This document shows positions 19,101-28,107 of a stretch of 64,000 bases of DNA, one piece after another. The notes under the pieces are model-generated. The model searched no databases, had not been told where the DNA came from, and was given only the letters and a program-made list of their open reading frames with translations. The translations under genes and the position numbers were made by a program. The stretch's first letter is position 1. The number at the start of each line of letters is the position of its first letter. The DNA comes from Rhizobium sp. Root274 (GTDB lineage Bacteria > Pseudomonadota > Alphaproteobacteria > Rhizobiales > Rhizobiaceae). The stretch lies in contig NZ_LMJE01000008.1 of NCBI RefSeq assembly GCF_001429245.1, positions 434,001 to 498,000 on the forward strand. The letters are read 5' to 3'.

Positions 19101-20010
19101 CCTGGGAGTTGTTGAAGATCGTGCTGTCGTGGATCGTCGTATTGGTCGCACCTTCAATCCGGATGCCTTGACGCATGTTGTCGTGAATGCTGGCACCGAT
19201 CACGGTAACGCTGTCCGAGAGCTTGATAAGGATGCCTTCGCGCTCGTTGCTGTAATACTCGCCGCCGATGATGGTGATGTTCGCTGGCCAGGGAATATCA
19301 TTCTGCCCCTCGGGAAAGATATCGGCTCGCTGAGTGACAAGGCCGGCGCCGGCATTGTCATAGGCAATATTGTTTTCCAGCAAGACGTCGTGGCTGCTGG
19401 TCGTGATGTTGAATCCATGACGATCATTGTTGTAGGCGATGTTGTCTCTGTAGATCCCGTTCACGACGTAATCGGCAACGAAACCATCCTTGCCGTTATC
19501 ATGCGAGATGCAGTCTTCGACCAGCAAATCATACGTAATTTCATGCGGGTTGATGCCATAGGCATTGCAATTCATCACCTCAACACCGCGGATGGTGATG
19601 TCCTGGTGAATGAGGCCGGTCTCCTCCTTCACGCCCGTGATGATGCCAGCCTGATGCTCGATATTGTTCGCCCGGTTGCCGTCGATCGTCAGGTTCTCAA
19701 TGACCACATTGCTGACGTTCTCATCGACGGGTGTGCGAACCATGCCGTTGATGCGGGTGTCGAAGTGGTCGACCAGCTTGAGTACGGTGTCACCAATGCC
19801 GGCGCCGCTCAGGGTGACGTTGGAGCGGACTTCGATGCAGCCGTCCGAGGAGTTATCGGGATTTCCGGTCATCAAGAAGGTGCCGGCGGGGATATAGACG
19901 GTGCCGCCGCCTGCCGCATAGGCCGCATCGATGGCTGCCTGAATGGCTGCACTGTCGACCGTGTCGTCGTCGGGGGTTGCGCCATAGTCCAAGACATTAA
20001 AAATTGCCAT
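16186..20010 (-). CDS. Secreted AlgE-type mannuronan C5-epimerase-like protein with RTX repeats
   Basis: This 1274-residue protein opens with a parallel beta-helix closely like Azotobacter AlgE epimerase A-modules (residues 1-420): AAIQAAIDAAYAAGGGTVYI, SDGCIEVRSNVTLSGAG, HDNGKDGFVAD and YNNDRHGFN. AlgE4 catalytic residues Y149, H154 and D178 align with Y151, H156 and D180, but D152 aligns with N154 (YGINPHE). Then come RTX nonapeptides (GGDGND types, about 425-730), three exact-length 93-residue cadherin/VCBS-type repeats (760-1038) and a final RTX block with a serralysin-like tail for type I export; no N-terminal signal peptide is present. Start 20010 has GGGGA upstream. It is the last gene of the operon. 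Activity may be altered by the Asn. Confidence 0.85.
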   Translation of the reverse strand: MAIFNVLDYGATPDDDTVDSAAIQAAIDAAYAAGGGTVYIPAGTFLMTGNPDNSSDGCIEVRSNVTLSGAGIGDTVLKLVDHFDTRINGMVRTPVDENVSNVVIENLTIDGNRANNIEHQAGIITGVKEETGLIHQDITIRGVEVMNCNAYGINPHEITYDLLVEDCISHDNGKDGFVADYVVNGIYRDNIAYNNDRHGFNITTSSHDVLLENNIAYDNAGAGLVTQRADIFPEGQNDIPWPANITIIGGEYYSNEREGILIKLSDSVTVIGASIHDNMRQGIRIEGATNTTIHDSTIFNNSQESAGVYDEINIRLRVDDAVNPPRIYYSEDTKIYDNIIYADGLIRARYGIREESTNSTADNPSGTIVYGNTVTGEASGDIFIPPHSATEGADIFYGTASGDNFAGLGGDDIYIVNHSLDVVTEQLNAGNDTVIASLNHTLGANVENLYLTGNAIRGTGNDLGNEIVGNNLNNELEGLGGADILDGGLGADIMQGGDGNDTYFVDNVGDTIVEKDHAGAGGYDTVYSSVSYTLSAEVEKLVLLGTGNLDGTGNASANTLIGNDGNNILDGKGGADTMIGGKGNDTYVVDHTGDVINELANQGFDTVVSSLTYVLGANLENLTLTGNLSRDATGNELSNVLKGNDGINKIHGMDGDDFIEGGLGADQLYGDGGNDTFILRKGEFAGDVIEDFTGKGDGLGDSIVFTGFSSSAVLVDLGGGNWMVQDGSYTETFRIKTPVGESAFVAQDYGFATDVVIPQNTAPVASATGNTASGNEDTLITGSVPAGSDGENDALSYVQVGTLAGLTLNANGSFSYQPGSNANGPVTFNYMVVDAKGAQSAAQTFTITVNPVNDAPTAAAAGNAASGNEDTTITGTIPAGTDVDGDTLTYLQIGTVPGLTLNANGTFSYVPVANFNGTVTFNYAVRDPSGATSATQAFVITVVPVNDAPTAAAAGNAASGLVNTVIAGTLPSGTDIEGDAISYALVSGLSGLTLNPNGTFSYTPASGATGDFTFQYKVVDALGAASAAQSFTISVTSPTGQVITGNNSSNILHGGTGNDTIDGLKGSDTMYGHAGNDTYYVDASGDKVIELVGEGYDRVLTTSSFTLQAGSEVEYVKATGTSSVSLKGNEFNNTLIGNSASNTLTGNNGDDRLDGGLGKDSLTGGNGKDSFVFSTALSSSNVDAIKDFKVVDDTIVLDKTIFSALATGQLSAAEFVVGTQALDANDHIIYDKTAGTLLYDADGAGGLAAVQFATISKSLAITYLDFVVEDTTLV
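16897..17733 (-). repeat. Three tandem 279-bp units encoding 93-residue domains
   Basis: Within the secreted epimerase gene the codons for N[TD]AP recur at 17733, 17454 and 17175, exactly 279 nt apart. Each unit reads NxAPxA...SG, then AG(T/S)D, LTLNxNGxFSYxP and FTFxYxVxDxxGAxSA. They are cadherin-like/VCBS-type beta-sandwiches common in large type I secreted proteins. Confidence 0.85.
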
Positions 20011-20150
20011 GTTTTCCCCATCGCCCTCAGGGCCGTTACCTCTCAATTCCTTCGAGTGTAAAAGCGGTAACTGGGAAAGGATATAAATGCAGATCAACGA
20101 TGGCTGGTTTTATTTGGTCTACGCCGAGTATTATTTGATCCGCTTCAAGG

Positions 20151-21170
20151 TCAGGGATTTTCCACGCCGCCGGTTGTGCGCATATCGTTGAAATGGGGCG
20201 GAACGACCGCGGCTGCCTCCAGATGGCGGCGGGAGGGGGTGCGTTGGTGAAGCCCTGTGTGCGCCGCGAAATCACGGGCGCTGTCTTCCCCGCGAGAGAC
20301 CAGACGGTAGAGCCTGTCGAGGTGGTCCTCGCAGGGCAGGGGGCTTGCACCCGCCGCAGAGAGGCGGATCGCGAGCCCTGCAAGGGCACCATAGGCATAG
20401 AGGTGATATTCATAGGCACGCTCGGCGCGGGCGAGTTCCAGCGGTAGATATCCCTGCTCGTCGATCTGGCAGGCGCCAATGACAAAGGCCTCCTCAGACC
20501 AGGACTGCATGTCCTTTTCGCCCAAGATCTCGGCGACCTCGGCGACGGCGATGCCCGCCCAATAGCGGTGGTTGTTGCGGCGAGCTGTCGGCCCGGCCCT
20601 GCCATCATAATAGGTCATGGTCTGGCGAGCGAGCGTCGCCAGCCATGTGCGGATTTCGTCTTCGCCACGCAGATCCCGGCCACGGGCCTGCAGCATCATA
20701 ACGATACCGGCAATGTCAGAGGTGAAGCGGTCGCGGCTCAGATTGGCGTCCGACGTCGCCATCTCGGTCAGGGCGCCGGTTGCGGCCCAGTGGCGCAATG
20801 TGGCGATTGTGCAGGTGGCGGTTTCGGCGATCTGGTCGGGGCTGCCGTTGCGGCGCGTTGCGACCACAAGCGAGCGGATGGCACTTGCCACCGGCATCAG
20901 CTGGTCCTCCCGGCGTTGGCGGGCAGCCGGATCGATCACCGACTTGGAGGCGATTGCCTGATCAAATTTCGACGCGGTATCCAGTCGACGAGGCAGATCG
21001 GGCATTAAAGGGCAGCCACCATCAGGAGGGTTCACTGATGTTTGCCGCGCGATGCCGAACGGTTTCCCGGAGGTCGGAGGCGTCTCCACCGGTTGGCCAA
21101 AGGCCTGCCCAGCCATGACCAGCACGGCGCCGAGGCACACGGAGATTCGACGCGCGGTCTGCCTTGCCAA
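20151..21170 (-). CDS. Alginate lyase-like protein, canonical AlgL active site
   Basis: The 339-residue product has a signal peptide (cleavage near residue 25, AFG-QP) and an (alpha/alpha) toroid of the AlgL/A1-III family. The catalytic motif NNHRYW (199-204) and the downstream LPLELARAERAYEYH, holding the catalytic Tyr, are intact. AlgL degrades mannuronate-rich alginate stranded in the periplasm. The start is TTG at 21170 with GGAG 7 nt upstream. It follows the smallest Sel1 gene by 110 nt and precedes the secreted epimerase by 140 nt. The C-terminal ~60 residues are not family-like. Confidence 0.85.
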   Translation of the reverse strand: MARQTARRISVCLGAVLVMAGQAFGQPVETPPTSGKPFGIARQTSVNPPDGGCPLMPDLPRRLDTASKFDQAIASKSVIDPAARQRREDQLMPVASAIRSLVVATRRNGSPDQIAETATCTIATLRHWAATGALTEMATSDANLSRDRFTSDIAGIVMMLQARGRDLRGEDEIRTWLATLARQTMTYYDGRAGPTARRNNHRYWAGIAVAEVAEILGEKDMQSWSEEAFVIGACQIDEQGYLPLELARAERAYEYHLYAYGALAGLAIRLSAAGASPLPCEDHLDRLYRLVSRGEDSARDFAAHTGLHQRTPSRRHLEAAAVVPPHFNDMRTTGGVENP

Positions 21171-21280
21171 CAGGAAACTCCAGAACGAATTTCATGCTGG
21201 TATAAAGATGAAGGCTTACCCCACACTTAATCTCATAGTGGAAGATAGACTATTCTTGCCGTTGCCAGATCCCGAAAGAC

Positions 21281-22531
21281 TTAGTTTTTGGCTGTTTCGA
21301 TCATCAAGCGAGCATCGGCGACAGTGAGCGGGCCGAATTGCTTTGCGGCCTGTGCGGCAAACTTGTTGCCGCCTGCTGCAGAAAGAACCAGGTAGGCCCT
21401 GGCGAGGTCATGCTGACCGGTGTCGCTGGCATCGCCGAGCAGGACCAGCGCCAACTGGTACTGTACTTCCGGATCGCCGGCGCGAGCGGCGACTTCCATA
21501 AAGGCCAGACCCTTTGCGCGCATTTCGTCCGACGCGCTTGCGCCGAAGACATAATGGGTGCCAAGCGCCAGGTTTGCGGAGGGGATACCAGCCTGCGCCT
21601 TTTCCTCAAGAAAGGCCAAAATGCGATCAGACAGCGGGGACTGGCTGATGGCGAGCAGACGCCCGAGTGCTTCATAGGCATCCGGATTGTTGGCGATCGC
21701 TGCTTTCTGGTAGAGATCGACAGCCTTTGCCCGTTCGGTCTCGGTCGCTTTCTCTTCGTAGTGCCGGGCTAGCAGGATCTGCGCGCGCACATTGCCTTTC
21801 GCGGCCAGTGGTTCAAGCCAAACTAGCAACTTCTCGTCGCCGTTCGCCATGGTGCCAGCAAGGGCCCGATAAGCGCCGGCGGCGTTCAACTGGCCGCTCT
21901 TATCAAGCGAGACGGCGCGTTCCAACCAATAGAGGGCCAGTTCCGGCTCTTCACGCCCGGGATGCATCAGAGCTTTGCTGATCTCCAGCATTTTGCGGCT
22001 GCGCTGGTCCGAAGGCAATTTGGCGAGCAGTTGGTTGGCATGCTTTGTGTTGCGCTGGACGCCCCAACCCAGCGCATAAGCGAGGGCTGCGTTTTTGGCG
22101 GCACTGAGATTGCCTCTGGCGCCCCCCTTTGCATACCAGCTTGCTGCTTCCTTGGGACTTTTAGGGCCGCCAATGCCATATTGGAGGAGGATGCCATAGG
22201 CGTTGGCCGCAGCGCTCGACCCGCGCAAGGCCTCGCTGCGCAAGAGGGGCCGAATCTGAGCCGCAGACTTGAACGAGCGCGGCCCGATGCGGACGATGGC
22301 GCGGGCAACTTCCCGCACGGCGACGCGGTCGCCGCGCAGGGCAGCCGGCAGGTTGTTCCGCAGTAAGGTCTCGGCACCGGCCGCAAAACTTGCGCTCGCC
22401 ACTGGTGCGCCCAGTGCAACGGAGAAACCGAGGCCCAAGACCAGAACCATGCGTGCCAGGCGCGAGCCGGTGCGACGAAGGGGCTGTGACAGCATCGCGA
22501 ACACAGCCTGAGACTTACTGAACGAAACCAT
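21281..22531 (-). CDS. Periplasmic Sel1-repeat protein (AlgK-like), short
   Basis: From the ATG at 22531 the protein has 416 residues: a signal peptide with a long N-region (hydrophobic core MVLVLGLGFSVALGAP) and about eight Sel1/TPR-like repeats such as ANAYGILLQYGIGGPKSP and VQYQLALVLLGDAS. The length and fold resemble AlgK (about 475 residues), the outer-membrane scaffold of Pseudomonas alginate export, but no lipobox cysteine is present. Its start overlaps the end of the previous gene by 17 nt, so translation is coupled. It is the third Sel1 protein in a row. Confidence 0.75.
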   Translation of the reverse strand: MVSFSKSQAVFAMLSQPLRRTGSRLARMVLVLGLGFSVALGAPVASASFAAGAETLLRNNLPAALRGDRVAVREVARAIVRIGPRSFKSAAQIRPLLRSEALRGSSAAANAYGILLQYGIGGPKSPKEAASWYAKGGARGNLSAAKNAALAYALGWGVQRNTKHANQLLAKLPSDQRSRKMLEISKALMHPGREEPELALYWLERAVSLDKSGQLNAAGAYRALAGTMANGDEKLLVWLEPLAAKGNVRAQILLARHYEEKATETERAKAVDLYQKAAIANNPDAYEALGRLLAISQSPLSDRILAFLEEKAQAGIPSANLALGTHYVFGASASDEMRAKGLAFMEVAARAGDPEVQYQLALVLLGDASDTGQHDLARAYLVLSAAGGNKFAAQAAKQFGPLTVADARLMIETAKN

Positions 22532-25289
22532 TTTCAAGTGCCTTCTGATGCCAGGTTTTTGCGGATTTCGCATCGGACTCGACGCCGAAACCGAGGTCGA
22601 GGGCGAGGGCGTATTGGAACATGGCTTCCGCATCGCCTTCTTCTGCGGCCATGCGGGTCCACTGGGTGCTCTTGGCTGCGGAAACCTGCCCATCCAGACC
22701 GGACGCGTGGAAGCGGGCGAGAATCTTCATTGCCGCGACATCCTTCCGGGCGGCGGCTTCTTCAAGCAAATGAATTCCTTCTTCGCGATCGGCCCCGGTT
22801 CGGGTGGCGAGCAACATGCCGAGGCTGCGCAAGGCTGTGACATTGCCGGCTGTTGCCACAGATTTCAGCGCCTGCAGGGCCTGCGCATCGCCGCCGCCAC
22901 TCGCAAGACGAGCCAGCTCCGGAACGGCGGTCTGCTCGTCCGCCAAAGCTGCGCGGCGATACCAGTCGATGGCCTCAAGGCGCCGGTCTCCGAGCTTGCC
23001 ACCGTCGTAGAGCCGAGCGAGCGCCAGGCTCGCCTTTCCGTAGCCGGCTTCGGCACTCTTCAAAAGAAGGCGGGCGGCGCGTTCCGTATCATCGGTTGCC
23101 TGTGGCGTGATACCCATAACCGTCTGGGCAAGTGCAAAGATCTGCCGGGGCGAGCGGGCGGTGGCCATTCGCTCCGCCGTGGCCAGAGCGGCAGATGCCG
23201 CGTCTTCGTTGCCGAGCAGTCGGTAAAGCCGCGCCTTTTGCGCCAGCGCGTCGCGATCGCAGAGAAGGACGTTCTCCAGGCTGGCGGTAACGCGCGTCAA
23301 CACCGCCCGATCCGTCGGCAGGGTGGAAAGAGCCTCGTAATTGCCTTGCTCGGCCGCACGGATCAGCCAATCGCTTGCCTGTGCGGCGGTGGCCTTATCC
23401 GTCGCCAGCAGGTGCGCGAGCATCAGCATGGCGTCGGCATTGCCGGCAGTTGCCGCACGCTCCAACCGCAGGCGCCCTTCCGGATCGATTGAGGTGATGC
23501 TGCCGGATTTCAGCCGGTCGCGCACGATCTCGACATCGGCCACCGGGTCGAAGCTCGCGGTGAGTGTCTGCAGGAGAGCAGCGCTGCGACCGGCATCCTC
23601 TCCGAGGCGACCGTTGCGAAGCGCCTGAACCAGCGCAAGACGCCCGGCAACCATGTTCTCACCAGGGGCGCCGGCTGCGTCTATCAGCTCTGCTGCGGTC
23701 TTGGTCTCCTTCTTCCCGGCTTTTTCAGCCTCGCCAAGCATAGCGGCGGCACGCTCGATCATGGCGATACGGTCGCCGAGACTGGCCGCCTTTTCGAACA
23801 GTGTGGCCGCCTGCGCCTTGTCGCCAGCATCGATGGACAGGCGGGCCAACTTGCGCAGGGCGAGCGGATTGCCTGCCGAGGCGGCCTTGCGCAGCAGTGC
23901 CGGCTGGTCGAGGCCGGTTTCCGGCCGGCAGGCGGCGATGTCGGCGAGCGTGGTCGTGACCAGCGTAGAACCAGTTGCCTCGGCCTTCTGAAGATGGGCG
24001 ACGGCCGGCACGATCCCTGCACCCGATTTCAACAAATAGCGACCATAGAGGGCTTCGGCGTCCGCCGTTCCGTATGCCAGAATGCGCTCATAGATTGCCT
24101 TTGCCTTCTGCGGATCGGGTACGGTGCCCTGGCCCGACAGCAGCGCATTTCCGAAGATGTCCAGCGTGAAGATCGAAACATCCGACCGTGCGGTCGCTTG
24201 ATCCAAGACCTGCTGCAGGGCGCTGAAATCAGCCTTGGCGTTGAAATCACCGCGATGGAGGCGAGCGGCCAACAGGAAGGCATTGGGATCGCCATTGGCC
24301 ATGGCCAGTTGAAGCCGGTGGCGGACGTCCTGCGTATCAACGCCCGCGATGAGGTCCTGTTCGGCCAGGGCGGCAAGGCCGGCGACCGACCCGGCTTCGA
24401 CCGCCTGGGACCAAAATCGGCGCGCAGCTTCGGGCTGTGCTTCCACGCCGCGCCCGGCGGCATAGGCTCGGGCAAGTTTGTCAAGGGCGTTGCGATGGCC
24501 AGCCTTTGCTGCGACTTCGAACCAGGCCATGGCGCGCCGGGGACCGTCCGGGAGGTTTTTGTCGACAAGAAACTGGCCGAATTCGGCCGCCACGGCACAA
24601 TCGCCCGAAGCGAGCGCGGTCTGCAGGTTGATCGTCCCGAGATTGGCGAAATGTGCGGCGGCCTCCTCGAACGGGGCGGGCAGGGCGCCGCTTGCATAGA
24701 GCGCGGAGAGCTCGAAGGCGGCCATGGGCTCGCCAAATCCCGCGGCGATCCCCAGGTAACGGGGCGCGTCCTCAAGAGGAAGGCCCGGAAGGTCGCCCTT
24801 CGCAATCAAACGCCCGAGGGAGAGAGCAGCATCGGTTTCCTGAGACGCGGTGGCTTCGAGGAGCAGATCCGCAGCGCGTTTGCGATCTTGCGGCCCTGCC
24901 CGGTCATCGAGCAGCAGCAGAGCCAGTCGCCGCCGCGCCCCGAGTGCAGGGCCCGTGCCCTGGGAGACGAGCGTTTCCAACATGCGCCGCGCGAGAGGCA
25001 ATTCGCGCGTGACTTCGCTGCCGCCGTCGATGAAGCGGATGGCATCGGCAAAGACCTGCTGTTGAGGAACCGGAACCGGGCCGCCGGTCCAGCCACGCCA
25101 GTCGAAGGCAAGCGGCGCCGGGACATCCGGTTCGCGGCAGATGCGCCCATAGTCGAGGGCCGGGGGCGTCGCCGGATAAAGGGCCTCTGCGGTAGGAGTT
25201 GCGGCATGGCTGCGCGCGCCAAGGCTGGCCGCCGCCAGCACTGCGGTCGTGAGCACCATTGCGAAGCGGCGGATACGAAACCCTTGCAT
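22515..25289 (-). CDS. Large periplasmic Sel1-repeat protein
   Basis: The 924-residue product has a signal peptide ending near SHA-AT and then an almost continuous array of Sel1-like helical repeats, for example AMAWFEVAAKAGHRNALDKL and ARRFWSQAVEAGSVAGLAAL. The start at 25289 has GGAGG 8 nt upstream; the frame stays open further but overlaps the previous gene. There is no lipobox. Sel1 arrays are protein-binding scaffolds; given the neighbours it probably acts in periplasmic assembly of the polymer machinery. It follows its Sel1 neighbour by 79 nt. Confidence 0.75.
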   Translation of the reverse strand: MQGFRIRRFAMVLTTAVLAAASLGARSHAATPTAEALYPATPPALDYGRICREPDVPAPLAFDWRGWTGGPVPVPQQQVFADAIRFIDGGSEVTRELPLARRMLETLVSQGTGPALGARRRLALLLLDDRAGPQDRKRAADLLLEATASQETDAALSLGRLIAKGDLPGLPLEDAPRYLGIAAGFGEPMAAFELSALYASGALPAPFEEAAAHFANLGTINLQTALASGDCAVAAEFGQFLVDKNLPDGPRRAMAWFEVAAKAGHRNALDKLARAYAAGRGVEAQPEAARRFWSQAVEAGSVAGLAALAEQDLIAGVDTQDVRHRLQLAMANGDPNAFLLAARLHRGDFNAKADFSALQQVLDQATARSDVSIFTLDIFGNALLSGQGTVPDPQKAKAIYERILAYGTADAEALYGRYLLKSGAGIVPAVAHLQKAEATGSTLVTTTLADIAACRPETGLDQPALLRKAASAGNPLALRKLARLSIDAGDKAQAATLFEKAASLGDRIAMIERAAAMLGEAEKAGKKETKTAAELIDAAGAPGENMVAGRLALVQALRNGRLGEDAGRSAALLQTLTASFDPVADVEIVRDRLKSGSITSIDPEGRLRLERAATAGNADAMLMLAHLLATDKATAAQASDWLIRAAEQGNYEALSTLPTDRAVLTRVTASLENVLLCDRDALAQKARLYRLLGNEDAASAALATAERMATARSPRQIFALAQTVMGITPQATDDTERAARLLLKSAEAGYGKASLALARLYDGGKLGDRRLEAIDWYRRAALADEQTAVPELARLASGGGDAQALQALKSVATAGNVTALRSLGMLLATRTGADREEGIHLLEEAAARKDVAAMKILARFHASGLDGQVSAAKSTQWTRMAAEEGDAEAMFQYALALDLGFGVESDAKSAKTWHQKALENGFVQ

Positions 25290-25368
25290 ATTCTGTCCTC
25301 CAGTCGCGTTGCTTGCATGCAGTCTTTTCGGCGCGGCAGCCCCTGCAGGGCCGCCATCTGTCCGGTCT

Positions 25369-28107
25369 TCAGTCTGCGGTGTCGGAGACGATCGCGGCAT
25401 CCTCGGCCTTCGCGCCGTCACGAACCGCCTTCAGGGTGCGGGCAGCGAGCAGATTTCCGGATCGTGCCGAACGATCAAACCAAATCGATGCCTGTTCCAC
25501 GTCCTTATCGACCCATTCGCCGGTCAGATATGCGAGGCCGAGCTGATAGGCGGCATTGGGATGATTGCGTTCCGCCGCCTTCTGAAGCCAGGCGATGGCC
25601 TGACGGGTATCGCTCTCTGCCTGGGGACGCAGAGCGAATACACGGGAGATCTCATACATTGCGGCGGTGTTGCCGGCATTGGCCGCGCGCTCCAGCCAGT
25701 CAAGGCCCGCCTCGCGCGACTGGTTCAGGCCATAGCCGTTCAACAGCATGTGGCCCAGCGCCGCCATGGCCTCCTTGTCTCCGGAATGGGCCGCCGCATA
25801 CATGCGGCTGGCGGCGGCATCCGGCCGGATCGCCGGGCCGAACCCATTGAGATAATATTCGCCGAGGGCACGCTCGGCTGCTGAGGAACCGCGGGCTGCC
25901 TGGGCATTGAGAAGCGCTACGGCTTTGGCGGGATTGCGTCCAGCCGAGGAGAAGGCGAGCCAATCGGCCTCCAGCAATGTGGCTTTCGGCATGCGCATGC
26001 CATTCTCCCTGCGCACATCGGCGACCAGCGACGCGGCCTTGCGGGCATCACGCTCGACGCCGATGCCGAGCATATAGGCGCGGGCGAGCAAGAGGCGGGC
26101 TTCGGGGTCCTTGGGATTGTCATCGAGAATTTTCTGCAGCACCGCGATGGCGGCCGGCACCTTGTCGCGCTGCATGACCGAAGAAAGATAGCTCGCGGCG
26201 AGTGCCGTACGGGCATATTGGGAACCGCTCGCTGCAGCCTTTTCAAGCATCGAAATGGCTGCAGCCGTCTGTTCGGGCGTCACTGCGGTTGCCGATTCCA
26301 ACCTTCCAAGAGCCACGAGGTCTGCGGGCTCCAGCTCATCTTCCCGAATGTCGGAGAGAAGCGCGTCGGCTTGCTGAAGATGGGCAGGAATGCCGCTGGA
26401 AATGAGGAGAGATGCGAGGGCAATCGTGTCAATCGGCGTCTGAATGGCGGATTTGGCCCGTTCCAGTGTGATCCCGTCCAAATTCTGCTGGCGCAGGCGT
26501 GCCTGGACCATGGCCAAACCGCCGCGGGGATCTCCGGCATCGATCTGGGCGAGATAGAAGCGATCTGCTTCTTCCCGTTCGCCAGGATCACGCGAGGCGG
26601 CCCGCATTTCGGCCAACTCCCAGTCTGCGCGTTCGACGGCGTGCTCACTTGCCTGGATGAACCAGCGTTTGGCAAAGCTGTCGCTGCGTGCCAGTTGATC
26701 GCCTTGGCGGTAGAGCTGGCCGAGCCGCAGCATGGCTTGACCGACATTGTCGTCCGTTGCCTTGAACAGCAGGCGTATTGCCTGATTGCGACTGAGCACT
26801 GCTTCCGACATCCGCCCATCCAGGGCCAGACTGGCAATGGTGAAATTGGAAAATCCGACGCTGACGAACGGGGTTTTTCGCAGGCTTTCAATAAGGGCGC
26901 GCGCGATAGCGTCTGGCAGGGGGCGTCCATTCGCTTCAAGCCACGCATTGTAGGCGAGCGCGGCGACGCTGCGACCGGCCAGCGCCTGTTTTTCCAACAG
27001 CGGCAGAAGAACCTTGCCAATTACCTCGGACTCGGCCGAGTGCCAGTTTTGGTTGGCGAGATTGGCCAAGGCGTCCGGATCGTCGGCAATGGGTTCGAGC
27101 GCTGCCATGATCAGCTTTTCACGCTCTTCGGGCGCTCCCTTGAAGGCCAGTGCAATCTTCAGGTCCAGGTTCGACAATTCGACCGAGGCCGTGCGCACAT
27201 CGGCTTCACTTGCCCGCTGCAGCCACCAACGGGCTTCGGCGTTCGAGACGGGCATGTTCGTCTGGGCGATCACCGCGCGACCAAGTGCCAGGGCCGCATT
27301 GCGGCCGCCGGCGCGGGCGGCCTGGCGGAAGAGATCGGCGGCGCGGACCGGGTCTGCCTCGATATTGAGACCCAGAAGATACTGTTCCGCGAGTTGCTCG
27401 ACGGCGCCCACCGGATCGTCTTGAGCCGCCCGTTCCAGCCATTTCATGGCCTTATGCGGATCACGGTCGGCCAGAAGACCATCTGCATAGAAATGGAACA
27501 GCGACTGGGCGGCCGGGGCCTGCCCCTCTTCGGCACGCTGGGTGAGACGGGTGAGGACCGCCTGTTTGAGCGTGTCACCCACCGGGACCCCAGCCGCGTC
27601 GAGATCCCTCACGGCTCCGGCGCTTCCGAGCATTGCAGCCGCTTCGAGCCTCGGGATTGCCTGCTCCAGAGGCATGTGGCGGTTGTCTATGGCATCGATG
27701 GCGAGCAGATAGGTCGCATCGCCGTTGCCCTCGAGTGCCAGGGACTGCAGCGCAGGTTCTATCGTGGAAAAACCTTGGCCGCCCGAGGTGCGCATCAACA
27801 GTCGTCCGAGAGAGACGATGACGGCGGGCGAGCCGTCACCAAGCTCGATCGCCCGGCGATAGGCGGCGATCGCTGCGTTGCGATCGGCCTTGCGGATCGG
27901 GTTGTCGGCGCTGAAGATGAGGCCGTCCCGGTAGAGGTCGCCCAGTTGCCGCTGATCCTGGGGTGTCATGCTGCGCGAAAGCGTCTCCACCAGAGCCTGC
28001 TCTGCGGCGAAGCGCTCGGCGAGACCCGTTTCCTCGGCTGCGACTGCGGACTGAAGCAGGCCGAGGAGCGCGAGACCGACGGCGAAGATTTTTGCAAGGC
28101 CTGTCAT
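25369..28107 (-). CDS. Large periplasmic Sel1-repeat protein
   Basis: This 912-residue protein begins MTGLAKIFAVGLALLGLLQS (signal peptide, cleavage after AVA) and consists of Sel1/TPR repeats to the end, including HPNAAYQLGLAYLTGEWVDK and NTAAMYEISRVFAL. No lipobox cysteine is present, unlike AlgK lipoproteins. The ATG at 28107 overlaps the previous stop as ATGA, indicating translational coupling to the AlgL-like gene. With the two following Sel1 genes it forms a block of about 7 kb in the position where Pseudomonas has algK, algE and algX. Confidence 0.78.
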   Translation of the reverse strand: MTGLAKIFAVGLALLGLLQSAVAAEETGLAERFAAEQALVETLSRSMTPQDQRQLGDLYRDGLIFSADNPIRKADRNAAIAAYRRAIELGDGSPAVIVSLGRLLMRTSGGQGFSTIEPALQSLALEGNGDATYLLAIDAIDNRHMPLEQAIPRLEAAAMLGSAGAVRDLDAAGVPVGDTLKQAVLTRLTQRAEEGQAPAAQSLFHFYADGLLADRDPHKAMKWLERAAQDDPVGAVEQLAEQYLLGLNIEADPVRAADLFRQAARAGGRNAALALGRAVIAQTNMPVSNAEARWWLQRASEADVRTASVELSNLDLKIALAFKGAPEEREKLIMAALEPIADDPDALANLANQNWHSAESEVIGKVLLPLLEKQALAGRSVAALAYNAWLEANGRPLPDAIARALIESLRKTPFVSVGFSNFTIASLALDGRMSEAVLSRNQAIRLLFKATDDNVGQAMLRLGQLYRQGDQLARSDSFAKRWFIQASEHAVERADWELAEMRAASRDPGEREEADRFYLAQIDAGDPRGGLAMVQARLRQQNLDGITLERAKSAIQTPIDTIALASLLISSGIPAHLQQADALLSDIREDELEPADLVALGRLESATAVTPEQTAAAISMLEKAAASGSQYARTALAASYLSSVMQRDKVPAAIAVLQKILDDNPKDPEARLLLARAYMLGIGVERDARKAASLVADVRRENGMRMPKATLLEADWLAFSSAGRNPAKAVALLNAQAARGSSAAERALGEYYLNGFGPAIRPDAAASRMYAAAHSGDKEAMAALGHMLLNGYGLNQSREAGLDWLERAANAGNTAAMYEISRVFALRPQAESDTRQAIAWLQKAAERNHPNAAYQLGLAYLTGEWVDKDVEQASIWFDRSARSGNLLAARTLKAVRDGAKAEDAAIVSDTAD

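Noticed and set aside
18757..20061. 434-residue plus-strand frame opposite the secreted epimerase
   Set aside because: It mirrors the beta-helix region and has no independent support.
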